DNA of 64,000 nt from Candidatus Hodarchaeota archaeon (GCA_016840285.1 JAEOSR010000127.1:8302-72301); one strand, 5' to 3'; numbered from the stretch's first letter, positions 25,123-34,351 are shown. The notes: generated by a model from the sequence alone, not told the origin. Program-made: numbers and translations.

Positions 25123-27198
25123 CTATTTCACTTCCTTGGTATGAGCAAAAATTCCTAATGGAACCTCAACAAATAAAGGTCGTTGGGTGCCTTGAGTGAC
25201 TTGCTTAAATGGAACACCTTCCTCACGAAAGATCCTATTAATCAAAGCTGTACACGTTTTTCCACCGCAGGCTCCCATTTGAACGTGGGTGAGAGCCTTT
25301 AGTTGGTTAATATCAGATACTCCTTGCTGAATCCATTTACGGATTTCTCCTGCTGATACTCGCTCACAGCGACATACAATTGCTTCATCTGCCAAGGGTG
25401 GTTTGTGGTAGATCGACATGGGTTCACTTACCTCATTGGCTTGAATTTTTATACCAGTTGCGCATTTAGCAACATTTCGGGGTAATTTGATAGTAACCAA
25501 TTGAGTTCGCGGATACTCCTTTAATTTTCTAGTCCGCTTAACAATAAATGCACCTAATTCTCCCGTATCACTCATCACTATTACTTTATCCCCCTTAATA
25601 ACGCTTGTTTCAATCATTTCATGTGGTAAGGTTACAAAAGGATACTCATTATCTTTTCTATAGTCCACTAATGAAATAGCGAGCCCTGGACAAACAGCGA
25701 CACATCTTCCACATCCTGTACACTCTTTTTCCCCTTTAAAATAAGGTAAGCTAGTTATTAGATCATTTTCAGTCATGATTTGATGTTGAGGACACACAGT
25801 TGTGCAAGGATTGCATGGAATTTCTTGATCGCAATGAAAAATGGGAAAAATTCCCTCTTCTTGTGATGGAACTTCTCTCATCTTAGGTTTTGGAGGTGGA
25901 GCCTTCAATATCTGTGCTTTTGCATCAAGTTCTCCAAGATTCGCCTCTGTTTCGATTCCATATGAATATAGGATCTTAATTGCTTCCATCCTACCAGTAA
26001 ATATTGCTGCAGATGCTTCTGCTATTTCTTGGGCATCTCCAGCCATCCAAACATCCATTTCGTATTCTATAGCCTTGTTATAGAACTCATTCACAGGATC
26101 TAATCCAACTGCGATTAAAATAGTGTCACAGAGAAATGATTCTTCCGTCCCTTTGATCAAATTCCAATCTGAATCCAATTTACCAATTGTAATTGATTTT
26201 ACTTTATCATCACCATTAGCAGAGAGAATTGTATGACTTGTGTAAATGGGAACACCTAAACGACGAAGCTTGTTTTCATGAACTTTATACCCTCCACATT
26301 GAGGTAACGCTTCAACTAACCCAATAACATCAATCCCAGCCTGTAAAGCATGGTATCCTGCAATTAATCCAACATTACCTCCTCCAACAATGAATACCTT
26401 ATCAGCAGCCCTGACTAAATCACGGTTTACTAATGTTTGAAACGCTCCAGCTCCGTAAACCCCTGGGAGAGTATCACCTGGAAAAACCAACATTTTCTCT
26501 CTTGCGCCAGTAGCAATAAATAGTTTATGTGGTTTTACTAAAATATAATCATCTTCTTTCACGATTCCAACCAATTTATCACTGAACACTGCAACAGCAG
26601 TGCTTGATAGCCATATATCTACAGTGGGTAAGGATTCTACTGCTTTACCGAGGATTTTAGCAATTTCAATGCCCCTCTTTCCGGCATATACATCTTGTGT
26701 TGAACCAAAGAATTTATGAGTTTGAAGGACAAGTTTTCCTCCAATACGATCTTTATCATCAACTAAAATGACTTTTAATCCTTTCTCACCTAGAATTTTT
26801 GTTGCTGATAAGCCTGCAGGTCCTGCACCAATTACTAGAATATCAGTTTCTACAATTGAGGTCATACCAAACGTAGTTGGTGAATCATCAGTTATTAATT
26901 CGGGTAAACCCCGACAGCTTTTTACCTTCATCCCCTCTTCTAGTGGAGTCATGCAGGACTTCATGGGTCTTCCATTAACAAGGACAGTACATTGTGAACA
27001 CTGGTTGTTAGCACAAAACATGCCTTGAGGGCTGTTATCCTTAGGATGACGCCCAAAAATTTTAATACCATTCATGAATAATGCTGATGAAATAACCATA
27101 CCCTCTATTCCCTTCATAGGTTTCCCGTCCCAAAAAAAAGTAATTTCCTTCAACTTAGGAATGGAGAGAATGGGATGCTCCGTAATTCGATTTAACAT
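25123..27198 (-). CDS. Multicluster iron-sulfur/FAD subunit of an amine or amino-acid dehydrogenase
   Basis: A 691-residue fusion. Residues 20-90 are a [2Fe-2S] ferredoxin domain (Cys62, Cys67, Cys70, Cys82). Residues about 120-430 are a pyridine-nucleotide-disulfide-type FAD domain (VIGAGPAGLSATK, VFIVGGGNVGLIAGY). About 470-530 holds a two-cluster ferredoxin part (CNPCTTVCPQH, CTGCGRCVAVCPG). The C-terminus is a BFD-like [2Fe-2S] domain (IVCRCERVSAGEI, GACGGKTC). This combines subunits that are separate in HcnA/HcnB or D-proline dehydrogenase complexes. It should pass electrons from the DAO-like partner encoded three bases downstream to an acceptor. Confidence 0.85.
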   Translation of the reverse strand: MLNRITEHPILSIPKLKEITFFWDGKPMKGIEGMVISSALFMNGIKIFGRHPKDNSPQGMFCANNQCSQCTVLVNGRPMKSCMTPLEEGMKVKSCRGLPELITDDSPTTFGMTSIVETDILVIGAGPAGLSATKILGEKGLKVILVDDKDRIGGKLVLQTHKFFGSTQDVYAGKRGIEIAKILGKAVESLPTVDIWLSSTAVAVFSDKLVGIVKEDDYILVKPHKLFIATGAREKMLVFPGDTLPGVYGAGAFQTLVNRDLVRAADKVFIVGGGNVGLIAGYHALQAGIDVIGLVEALPQCGGYKVHENKLRRLGVPIYTSHTILSANGDDKVKSITIGKLDSDWNLIKGTEESFLCDTILIAVGLDPVNEFYNKAIEYEMDVWMAGDAQEIAEASAAIFTGRMEAIKILYSYGIETEANLGELDAKAQILKAPPPKPKMREVPSQEEGIFPIFHCDQEIPCNPCTTVCPQHQIMTENDLITSLPYFKGEKECTGCGRCVAVCPGLAISLVDYRKDNEYPFVTLPHEMIETSVIKGDKVIVMSDTGELGAFIVKRTRKLKEYPRTQLVTIKLPRNVAKCATGIKIQANEVSEPMSIYHKPPLADEAIVCRCERVSAGEIRKWIQQGVSDINQLKALTHVQMGACGGKTCTALINRIFREEGVPFKQVTQGTQRPLFVEVPLGIFAHTKEVK

Positions 27199-27378
27199 TT
27201 AGTTTCCTCATATTATACCTGAAGAATTAACAATACAAGAGTATAACATTTCTAACATAATTTATCATGGATTTAAGGTTCAATCCACCTTGATCCGTAT
27301 TTTCTTGATCCTAAACCTCGTTTTGGAGAAATTAACCTGTGAAAGTTTTAAACTTATTCTCACATTTTACGGAAATTT

Positions 27379-27388
27379 CTATATAATA
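27379..27388 (+). promoter_or_regulatory. TATA-like promoter element
   Basis: CTATATAATA lies about 58 bases before the ATG of the membrane protein gene, in an AT-rich stretch without coding character. It fits an archaeal TATA box by composition only. The flanking space from 27199 to 27445 shows nothing else recognisable. Confidence 0.3.
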
Positions 27389-27445
27389 GCTGTTTTCTAA
27401 CGCAACCATCTGATATTAAATTAAAAAGAAATGGAGTAATGAGAA

Positions 27446-28117
27446 ATGCCTCCCACGCTAGAATCTCAAGCCGCTTTAGAAATTTTACGAGTATTTCCAC
27501 TTGAATTTAAGTGGTATTTAATCCCGTTATTTGCAATTGTGGTTTATATGTATGCAGTTGAAATTGAAAAGAAAAATTGGAGTCGTGTTCTCGCTGGTCT
27601 TGCGTTTTTTGGTATGGATCTGTTCAATGAAACCTGGAACGCATTAATTCTATTTTTTACTGACTATTCTGCTTTCTGGACATGTGCTGGAGAAACTGGA
27701 TTTCTAATTTTTGTTGGATTAAACATTGAGATTTCTCTAATGTTTGCAATGGCTGGAATTGCTTTTACCAAAATGCTCCCTGAAGACAAGAGTATGAAAT
27801 TTGATCTGAGTTTAATAAAAATTCCAGTGAAAATTCCTAACCGTTGGGTATTTGCGGTTGGTAATTCGGTGTTCTGCGTCTTTGTAGAAGTTATCCTGAA
27901 CCAAGCGGGAGCATTAATTTGGGAATATCCCTTTTGGAATGCGACCCTTATTGGTGTCATTCCAATTATCGTTTTTGGCTATCTCCACTTTATGATTGTC
28001 TCTTTCTGGGTACATGACATGGAAGAAATTAAAAATAAGATAATTGTGGTCGCATCAATTTTAATCTTTGATCTACTTGCTATAGGACTTTTTGCCGTTG
28101 TATTAGGCTGGATCTAA
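27446..28117 (+). CDS. Multi-pass membrane protein of unknown function
   Basis: A 223-residue protein with six or seven hydrophobic helices (for example [88 protein letters not shown]). Conserved-looking polar residues sit inside helices (Asp/Asn/Glu in [12 protein letters not shown], Glu in [12 protein letters not shown]), which suggests a functional pore or active site rather than a simple anchor. I do not recognise the family. It starts cleanly at ATG and has its own upstream TATA-like element, next to the divergent dehydrogenase operon. Confidence 0.65.
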   Translation: MPPTLESQAALEILRVFPLEFKWYLIPLFAIVVYMYAVEIEKKNWSRVLAGLAFFGMDLFNETWNALILFFTDYSAFWTCAGETGFLIFVGLNIEISLMFAMAGIAFTKMLPEDKSMKFDLSLIKIPVKIPNRWVFAVGNSVFCVFVEVILNQAGALIWEYPFWNATLIGVIPIIVFGYLHFMIVSFWVHDMEEIKNKIIVVASILIFDLLAIGLFAVVLGWI

Positions 28118-28426
28118 TCAAGACCGTGAGTTACCTTATTTACTGACCGAAGAGTAGTTTGTGCTGCATCAAGTCTAGCCACTGGTACCCGACATGGTGA
28201 ACAGAAGATATAGTTTAATCCTGATTTATAGCAAAACTCTATTATTTTAAGTGAATAATAGCATAAAAAGTAAGAATTTTATTGTAAAAAACCTTAAAAT
28301 GATGATATCACTAAATATTGAAAGTACTAATAATAAATATAGAAATTTATATCTCAATTGAGCTGTATACAACAGGAAAGAGTACTCCAGGCGATTTATT
28401 TGAAAACTAAACAAAATGACAAAGAA
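28118..28426. other. Intergenic region with possible degraded ORF and hairpin
   Basis: This stretch separates the membrane protein gene from glyS. On the minus strand, 28114-28275 holds an open frame without a start codon whose translation has protein-like composition (ending [20 protein letters not shown], with a preceding Cys-x2-Cys). It could be the relic of an older gene. The AT-rich right half, 28230-28426, contains a perfect hairpin and presumably the glyS promoter. No tRNA or other RNA gene was recognised. Confidence 0.3.
28239..28261. repeat. Perfect inverted repeat upstream of glyS
   Basis: CTATTATT and AATAATAG form an exact eight-base-pair stem around a seven-base loop (TTAAGTG). 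The arms are AT-only except for the outer C-G pair. It sits about 165 bases before the probable glyS start and 120 after the membrane protein gene. It could be an operator, a processing signal or chance in AT-rich DNA. Confidence 0.35.
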
Positions 28427-29959
28427 ATGCAGCAATTTCTTGAGAAAGTCATGGCTTTTGCGAATAAGACGGGGATTGCCTTTATCACTGGAAATATCTA
28501 TGGTGGCCTAGCAGGTTTCTGGGATTTTGGGCCTATAGGAGTTGAAATAAAAAATCGAATCAAAGATACGTGGTGGACGGATTTTGTTCGTAACCGTGAC
28601 GATATTGTAGGTTATGAAGGTGCAATAATTACTCATCCAAAAGTTTGGGAGGCCTCAGGCCACTTAACAAGTTTTAATGATCCATTAGTCTTCTGTCGAG
28701 GTAAATGCAAGAAAAAACATCGGTTGGACCATTTAGTAGAAGACTACCTAGAAATTCGTACAGAAGACCTAGATATTGAAAAATTGGGCAAAATCATCAA
28801 AGAAAAAGGAATAAAATGTCCTGAATGTGGGGGAACTCTTGGAGAACCAGTTAAATTCAATTTGATGTTTAATACTCATGTTGGTCCAGCACAAGACTCA
28901 TCTTCTCTCGCTTATTTACGGCCAGAAAACGCTCAACTTATTTTCTCTGGATTTAAGAATGTTATTGATTCCACTCGTGTGAAAATGCCATTTGGTATAG
29001 CACATTCAGGAATAGTTTTTAGAAACGAAATCTCTCCCCGTAATTTTCTTTTTAGAGTAAGAGAATATGAACTTATGGAATTTGAATATTTTACTAATCC
29101 TGAAAAAACAAATGAATGTCCATATTTTGATGATATTGCTGATTATGAAATTAATATTCTTTCCCAAATTGAGCAAAATCAAAATTATGAGAGGGATTAT
29201 AGAATAATAACTGTGGGAGAAGCATGGGAGAAAAGAATATTCAAAAATAAGTGGCAAGCTTATTGGCTTGCTATCTTTATCCGTTGGTTTATTGACTCAT
29301 TAGGGATTCGAGGAAAACGATTACGGCTACGACAGCACATAGAAACTGAATTAAGTCATTATGCCTTAGATACTTGGGATTTGGAATATAAGTATCCTTT
29401 TGGTTGGAAGGAACTCATGGGGTGTGCAGATCGAACCCAATTTGACTTAACTCAGCATCAAAAATTCTCTAAATCGAAAATGCAGTTCATGGAACAATCT
29501 GAAGACGGAGTAATTCGATATATTCCATATGTTGTAGCAGAACCCTCTGTTGGTTTAGGAAGAATCTTACTCACTGTAATAGCAGAAGGTTATACTGAAG
29601 AAGTTGTCAAAGGACGTAAACGTATTGTTTTGAAAATCCATCCACGACTAGCACCTTATGATGTTTCTGTCTTTCCTTTGCAGAAAGATGAAAAAATTTT
29701 CACTAAAGCAAGAGAAATATTTGAAAATCTACGGAGTGAAGGATTTACAGCGATATATGATGAGAGTGGTTCAATAGGAAAAAGGTACAGAAGGCATGAT
29801 GAAATTGGAACACCTTTTTGCATCACAATCGATTTTGAGACTTTAGAAGATAATCAAGTTACAATAAGAAATCGAGACACAATGGAACAAATGAGAATTC
29901 CAATAAAAAAACTCCCTGAAGAATTACGTTATCGAAAGACAAATTATCAAATAAAATAA
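28427..29959 (+). CDS. glyS: Glycyl-tRNA synthetase (archaeal/eukaryotic type)
   Basis: Charges tRNA-Gly with glycine. From ATG 28427 the protein starts MQQFLEKVMAFANKTGIAF and enters the conserved NIYGGLAGFWDFGPIGVEIKN block. The frame is open upstream to a TTG at 28358, but the ATG fits the family N-terminus better. The class II landmarks follow: zinc-binding CRGKCKKKH and KCPECGG, RPENAQLIFSGFKN, GIVFRNEISPRNFLFRVREYELMEFEYF (motif 2), GWKELMGCADRTQFDLTQH and the motif 3 segment EPSVGLGRILLTVI. A C-terminal anticodon-binding domain ends with DESGSIGKRYRRHDEIGTPF. All expected domains are complete. Confidence 0.95.
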   Translation: MQQFLEKVMAFANKTGIAFITGNIYGGLAGFWDFGPIGVEIKNRIKDTWWTDFVRNRDDIVGYEGAIITHPKVWEASGHLTSFNDPLVFCRGKCKKKHRLDHLVEDYLEIRTEDLDIEKLGKIIKEKGIKCPECGGTLGEPVKFNLMFNTHVGPAQDSSSLAYLRPENAQLIFSGFKNVIDSTRVKMPFGIAHSGIVFRNEISPRNFLFRVREYELMEFEYFTNPEKTNECPYFDDIADYEINILSQIEQNQNYERDYRIITVGEAWEKRIFKNKWQAYWLAIFIRWFIDSLGIRGKRLRLRQHIETELSHYALDTWDLEYKYPFGWKELMGCADRTQFDLTQHQKFSKSKMQFMEQSEDGVIRYIPYVVAEPSVGLGRILLTVIAEGYTEEVVKGRKRIVLKIHPRLAPYDVSVFPLQKDEKIFTKAREIFENLRSEGFTAIYDESGSIGKRYRRHDEIGTPFCITIDFETLEDNQVTIRNRDTMEQMRIPIKKLPEELRYRKTNYQIK

Positions 29960-29993
29960 GACTATCTTAGGAACTAAATTCTTAAAACTAGTA

Positions 29994-30923
29994 ATGGTTA
30001 AAAACATGGATCCCTTAAAAGAAATGAAATCATCGTTTTTTGAGGCCACCATTAACGATTTGGATGAAGCCAATTTAATAGTACTCGGGATTCCCTGGGA
30101 TGCCTCATCTTCTTATAGGAAGAGTTCAGCAAAAGCTCCTGATGTAATTCGTCAAGCCACGTCAGGAGAACTATATAACCCTTATACTGAAAATAATGTT
30201 AACATCAAAGATAAATGGCTGATATTTGATGCGGGAGATGTTGAAATCTCCTCAAATGATGCAATGAACTCTCGAAAAGAGGTTTTGACCACATTATCAG
30301 AAATATATGATGCAAAAAAGAATCCACGATTTTTATTTCTTGGAGGAGATCATCTAATAACATATTTTAGCATTTATTCCCTCTCAGAATTAGGTTTTTT
30401 TCATGGAGATACTACTGGAATTCTCTATCTAGATGCTCACCCAGACTTATACTATCAGTATAAGGGAAATCTATATTCCCATGCGTGTGTATTACGGAGG
30501 ATCCTTGATCAGACAAAGATTAATCCCAAAAATATTATTCAAATCGGAATTCGTGCTAGTACTAAAGAACAAAGAGAATTCGCAATTAATGCAGGAATAA
30601 AATCAATTACTAAGAACGAATTCCTAGAAAAAAAACCTGAAAATATAGTTAATATGATTAAAGAGAAGTTTGCAGGATCAGTTGACCGCATCTATTTATC
30701 TATTGACCTTGACATTCTAGATCCTGCTTATGCGCCGGGATTAGGTAATCCAGAACCAGGAGGGTTAACCACACGGGAACTAGTGAGTTTTATCCAAGAA
30801 TTATCAAATCTACCTATCTCCGCTTTTGATGTTGTGGAACTTTCCCCTGCTTATGATCAGTCCAATATCACAGCTTTTGCTACAGCGAAAGTTATAAAAG
30901 AAACCCTTGGAATATTAAACTAA
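29994..30923 (+). CDS. speB: Agmatinase / ureohydrolase
   Basis: A 309-residue arginase-family enzyme. The manganese ligands are visible in GGDHLITY, LDAHPDLYY and SIDLDILDPAYAPGLGNPEPGG, and the glutamate region is DVVELSPAYD. Agmatinase cleaves agmatine to putrescine and urea for polyamine synthesis; arginase and related ureohydrolases are alternatives. The short distance (34 bases) from glyS on the same strand suggests co-transcription. Archaea generally make spermidine by the arginine-agmatine route, which supports the call. Confidence 0.88.
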   Translation: MVKNMDPLKEMKSSFFEATINDLDEANLIVLGIPWDASSSYRKSSAKAPDVIRQATSGELYNPYTENNVNIKDKWLIFDAGDVEISSNDAMNSRKEVLTTLSEIYDAKKNPRFLFLGGDHLITYFSIYSLSELGFFHGDTTGILYLDAHPDLYYQYKGNLYSHACVLRRILDQTKINPKNIIQIGIRASTKEQREFAINAGIKSITKNEFLEKKPENIVNMIKEKFAGSVDRIYLSIDLDILDPAYAPGLGNPEPGGLTTRELVSFIQELSNLPISAFDVVELSPAYDQSNITAFATAKVIKETLGILN

Positions 30924-31060
30924 AAATATAAGCGATTTAAGGAAACGAGGAGAAAAATTCTATACCTCTGACGTTAAAAATTTTGCTTTTTCATGATAAG
31001 AATAGTTAAAAATCCAACTTAACTATTGTAAATTAGACTCATTTTCCGATTTAACGGTTA

Positions 31061-32332
31061 ATGAATGATGGTGGTTATTTTTTGAAGGTCTATCTTGACA
31101 ATAATGCTTCATCACGCGTTGATCCATCTGTTATTGAATCTATGACGCCTTATTTTACAGAAATAATAAGCCCCCCGAGTTCTGATTATGGTCATTCTTT
31201 TGGAGTTGAAGCAAAACAGGCTCTTGATTCAGCACGGGAGATCATTGCCACCAAAATTAACGTAGATCCGTCAGAAATTATTTTCACATCGGGCCAAGCA
31301 GAATCAAATAACTTTGCTATAAAGGGAATAGCACTCGCAAATCTCAAGAAAGAAACAAAAACTCTTGTGGCTTCAAGTGTGTCTCATTCAACTATATTAG
31401 ACAGCTTATCATCCTTAAAAAATCTGGGTTTCAGTATTAAACTAATAAGAGTTGATTCAGAGGGATTTATTGATCGTGATCATTTACAACAACTTTTGAG
31501 TGATACAGATGATCCCCCTCTTTTAGTTTCAATTCCACATGGCAATGTTGAGATTGGGACTGTCGAGGATATTAAAGAGCTTGCCTCCATTTGCCATGAA
31601 TACAATGTCCCGATTCATATTGAAGCAACTTATAGCTTTTGTAAAGTCCCTTTGGATGCATCAATAGTTGATATGGCCACGATTGCCAGTCATTTAATTC
31701 ATGGGCCTAAGGGAGTAGGAGCCCTTTATCTCAAGAAAGGACTTCAGCTTCAAAGGTTAATAGATGGGGGTCTGCAAGAAAATAGAAAAAGGGGTGGGAC
31801 TGAAAATCTTCCTGGGATTGTTGGTTTCGCTAAAGCAGTGGAGATATATTCATCAGAAATCAATGAGAAGGTTAAAGAATTACGTGATTATTTGTGGCAA
31901 ATATTCAAGAAACAAATCAGTGATTTCAAGATAACGGGCCCAATTAATAAAGACAATCGATTGCCCAATCATTACTCAGTTGTAATTAACTACGTTGAGG
32001 GAGAATCTATTTTGCTCCATTTAGACTTGTTAGATTTTATGATTGCAACAGGATCCGCATGTTCATCGAAACAATTAAAGGCAAGTCACGTCCTTTCTGC
32101 TATTGGACTACCAACTGAAGTTAGTCATGGGAGTGTTAGAATAGGATTAAGCAAGTATAATACTAAAGAAGAGATCGACCAATTTGTTGAGCACCTGGCT
32201 AGTATTGTTGAACGATTAAGAGCAATTAGCCCAATGAATGCTGATTTTATGAGGGAATGGCAAGAAATGAAGGAACAGGGAGTTGAAGAAGAAGACCATC
32301 ATCACGATTTTGATGATACAGAGGAAGATTAA
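31061..32332 (+). CDS. Cysteine desulfurase-like protein (IscS/NifS) lacking the PLP lysine
   Basis: A 423-residue NifS/IscS homologue, first gene of an IscS-IscU-TusA cluster. Family blocks are intact: YLDNNASSRVDP, FTSGQAESNNFAIKG, the PLP-stacking His109 (SVSHST), and the sulfur-carrying loop ATGSACSSK with Cys334. However, the Schiff-base lysine site reads SHLIHGPKG, with Leu212 where SxHK is expected. The pyridine-nitrogen aspartate is Glu188 and the nearby glutamine is Tyr191 (HIEATY). Classical desulfuration looks unlikely. Archaeoglobus fulgidus IscS also lacks the lysine yet binds IscU. The C-terminus adds a His/Asp/Glu-rich tail (409-423). A scaffold or iron/sulfur donor role is inferred. 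Confidence 0.82.
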   Translation: MNDGGYFLKVYLDNNASSRVDPSVIESMTPYFTEIISPPSSDYGHSFGVEAKQALDSAREIIATKINVDPSEIIFTSGQAESNNFAIKGIALANLKKETKTLVASSVSHSTILDSLSSLKNLGFSIKLIRVDSEGFIDRDHLQQLLSDTDDPPLLVSIPHGNVEIGTVEDIKELASICHEYNVPIHIEATYSFCKVPLDASIVDMATIASHLIHGPKGVGALYLKKGLQLQRLIDGGLQENRKRGGTENLPGIVGFAKAVEIYSSEINEKVKELRDYLWQIFKKQISDFKITGPINKDNRLPNHYSVVINYVEGESILLHLDLLDFMIATGSACSSKQLKASHVLSAIGLPTEVSHGSVRIGLSKYNTKEEIDQFVEHLASIVERLRAISPMNADFMREWQEMKEQGVEEEDHHHDFDDTEED

Positions 32333-32333
32333 A

Positions 32334-32738
32334 ATGGCTCATATATACTCGGAAGAAGTAATGAAACTATTTACAAACCCTAAAAACATGGGAGAGATTG
32401 AGAATCCCAGCGGACTCGGAAAAGTAGGAAATCCCGTATGTGGAGACGTAATGTGGATTTTTATCAAGGTCAATGATGAAGATGTGATCGAGGATATCAA
32501 GGTTAAAACTTTTGGGTGTGTGGCAGCTATTGCTACAAGCTCAAAGACAACAGAATTAGCAATGAATAAAACGCTCAAAGAGGCATATCAAATAACTAAG
32601 AAGCAGGTTGCAGATAATTTAGGAGGTCTCCCGAAACAAAAAATGCATTGTTCAAATTTAGCTGTTGATGCACTCCAGAGAGCAATAATTAATCACCTTG
32701 AGAAGAATGGAAGGTCAATAGAAGAATTAGAGGAATAA
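32334..32738 (+). CDS. iscU: Iron-sulfur cluster scaffold IscU
   Basis: The ATG at 32334 lies one base after the stop of the desulfurase-like gene; an in-frame upstream ATG at 32283 inside that gene would add 17 unlikely residues. The 134-residue product has all cluster-assembly residues: Cys36 and Asp38 in GNPVCGD, Cys62 in FGCVAAIATSS and Cys106 in KMHCSNLAVDAL. IscU assembles [2Fe-2S]/[4Fe-4S] clusters on IscS. Tight spacing indicates translational coupling with its partner. The intact scaffold argues that the cluster is functional despite the altered IscS. Confidence 0.93.
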   Translation: MAHIYSEEVMKLFTNPKNMGEIENPSGLGKVGNPVCGDVMWIFIKVNDEDVIEDIKVKTFGCVAAIATSSKTTELAMNKTLKEAYQITKKQVADNLGGLPKQKMHCSNLAVDALQRAIINHLEKNGRSIEELEE

Positions 32739-32748
32739 GAGAACTGAA

Positions 32749-32997
32749 ATGAACAAGAATGAACCTGATTTCTTTATTGATATTACTGGTCTTACTTGCC
32801 CAATTCCGTTGATAAAAGCTCGAAGAGCGATTAAAAACGCCACAAAAGGTCAGACAATCAAATTCATCGGATCAGGGAAGGAGGAAGTATCCCGAAAAGA
32901 AATTCTTATCGCAGTAACGAATCTTAAACAGCCCTTAATAGAAAATATTGACTATCCTGAAGAGAGTAAGTGGCATATCTTAATAGCAAAAGATTAA
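32749..32997 (+). CDS. tusA: TusA-family sulfurtransferase
   Basis: An 82-residue SirA/TusA protein with the persulfide-carrying Cys17 in the diagnostic GLTCPIPLIKARRAI motif. TusA takes sulfur from a desulfurase and relays it to tRNA thiolation, molybdopterin or cluster assembly. It begins ten bases after iscU and is surely in the same operon. With a desulfurase that may be inactive upstream, it could be the actual sulfur donor to IscU; that idea is inference. Confidence 0.92.
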   Translation: MNKNEPDFFIDITGLTCPIPLIKARRAIKNATKGQTIKFIGSGKEEVSRKEILIAVTNLKQPLIENIDYPEESKWHILIAKD

Positions 32998-33256
32998 ATA
33001 TGTAAATTCCTAAAATAGAGGGAGCTATGGAGTTCATGCCTTTACATTTGAATTTCTGCTTAGATGAGAAGAAAAAGCACTTTAATTTCAAAATTATATA
33101 TCTACAGCTACCAAAAATATAAAGTTAAGAATCAGTCTCGTTCATCTAATTGATCTTTTGATTTCTACGACATATTTATAAATTACTTTATTTTACCATT
33201 TTCATTACTATTGAAAAAATAGGTTCATACGCAAACAATGAATTAGGTGAAAAATT

Positions 33257-34063
33257 TTGAGTTACATTACATTCTTACCTGATTTACCTTGGCTATGGAA
33301 TCTCATAATGGGTGGCATTGTTATGATGATTTATATTCAAGGGATAATCATAATTATGAAAAAATTAGTTGATGCAGGAACACTCTCCTCTGATCTATCT
33401 AGAAAAGTGATTCATATCGCTGCAGGAAGCTATATTTGGGTATGGCTTTTTATTGATACATCTGATCTTTCTGCTATGTTTAACATTATTGTCCCACTTT
33501 TGTTCTTCGTAACATTCCTTATGAAAGGCTTTAAAGCGACTCCTGATGATAAAGATGTTAAAACAATGACACGAACAGGCGATCCGAAAGAGTTACACAA
33601 GGGGCCACTTTATTTCACCATCGTAATGATGTTGGCTGGTACTCTGTTCTTGGACACATGGGTTGGCGTTTTTATGATGGCAATTGTAGGTTGGGGCGAT
33701 GGTATTGCTCCCTACATCGGAAAAAAATATGGTGGAAAGATTTACAAAACATTTGGACGCGAGAAGACAATCACTGGCTCGATTAGCGTCTTTGTGTTTA
33801 GTGTAGTAGGCTGTTTAGTGTTTTATGTGTTATTAGGGGTAATAGGTGGATCTGTCGAACCCTCTTTACTTCCTGATCCTGGGATTGATCTTGTTCAAAT
33901 GATGATGGTGATTGTCATTTTGGGTCTTGTTGCGATGATCGTTGAAGCCTTTTCTCCTTCAGATATTGATAATTTACTTTTACCAGCTTCAACAATAATT
34001 ACCATGTTGATTCTAAATATCTTATTAGCAGGAACTTTTTTCACATTCTACCCATTCCTTTGA
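33257..34063 (+). CDS. Dolichol/phytol kinase-like membrane protein (CTP transferase family)
   Basis: A 268-residue membrane protein with about seven helices, starting at TTG 33257. The motif SRKVIHIAAGSYIW matches the 'RKxxHxxxG' of SEC59/VTE5 polyprenol kinases and related cytidylyltransferase-fold enzymes. The active-site loop VGWGDGIAPYIGKKYGGK with FGREKTITGSISVFV is the other conserved block. It likely phosphorylates an isoprenoid alcohol with CTP, or recycles prenyl alcohol for archaeal lipids. Between tusA and this gene (32998-33256) I see only AT-rich DNA with a TTTATAAA element near 33175. Confidence 0.75.
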   Translation: MSYITFLPDLPWLWNLIMGGIVMMIYIQGIIIIMKKLVDAGTLSSDLSRKVIHIAAGSYIWVWLFIDTSDLSAMFNIIVPLLFFVTFLMKGFKATPDDKDVKTMTRTGDPKELHKGPLYFTIVMMLAGTLFLDTWVGVFMMAIVGWGDGIAPYIGKKYGGKIYKTFGREKTITGSISVFVFSVVGCLVFYVLLGVIGGSVEPSLLPDPGIDLVQMMMVIVILGLVAMIVEAFSPSDIDNLLLPASTIITMLILNILLAGTFFTFYPFL

Positions 34064-34078
34064 ATTTAATCCCACCCC

Positions 34079-34098
34079 TTTTCTTCTTTTTTTTTTCC
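34079..34098 (+). terminator. Oligo-T terminator
   Basis: A pyrimidine-rich stretch with a run of more than ten T residues lies 15 bases after the polyprenol kinase-like stop codon. It matches the oligo-T terminators of archaea; no stem is needed or evident. Confidence 0.5.
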
Positions 34099-34126
34099 TT
34101 AGATTGAAAATTACTCTTAAAATTCC

Positions 34127-34351
34127 ATGCTTCAAGTTCTTCTTCTTCTGAACAATATAAATGCTCTTTCAGCTAGTTTATTACTAACTAAATACTTAAT
34201 AGTTAAGCAGGAGCAATTAAATCTAGAAACTCAGTTGGATCAATGGAAAAAACTATACGAGTCGAACGCACCTGTGTATGAACGTCTTGAACAAGTAAAA
34301 ATAGTTGATTATCTTAAAGAAAGTCAAAAACTAGTAAAAATGATGAAATAA
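34127..34351 (+). CDS. Small putative coiled-coil protein with N-terminal hydrophobic helix
   Basis: A 74-residue open frame with ATG start. The first 25 residues are hydrophobic (LQVLLLLNNINALSASLLL), then comes a charged helical stretch with heptad-like spacing (QEQLNLETQLDQWKKLYES, VYERLEQVKIVDYLKESQK). It lies in the 358-base space between two convergent units. No ribosome site is seen. It may be a small membrane-anchored coiled coil or chance; nothing contradicts it on the other strand. Confidence 0.35.
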   Translation: MLQVLLLLNNINALSASLLLTKYLIVKQEQLNLETQLDQWKKLYESNAPVYERLEQVKIVDYLKESQKLVKMMK

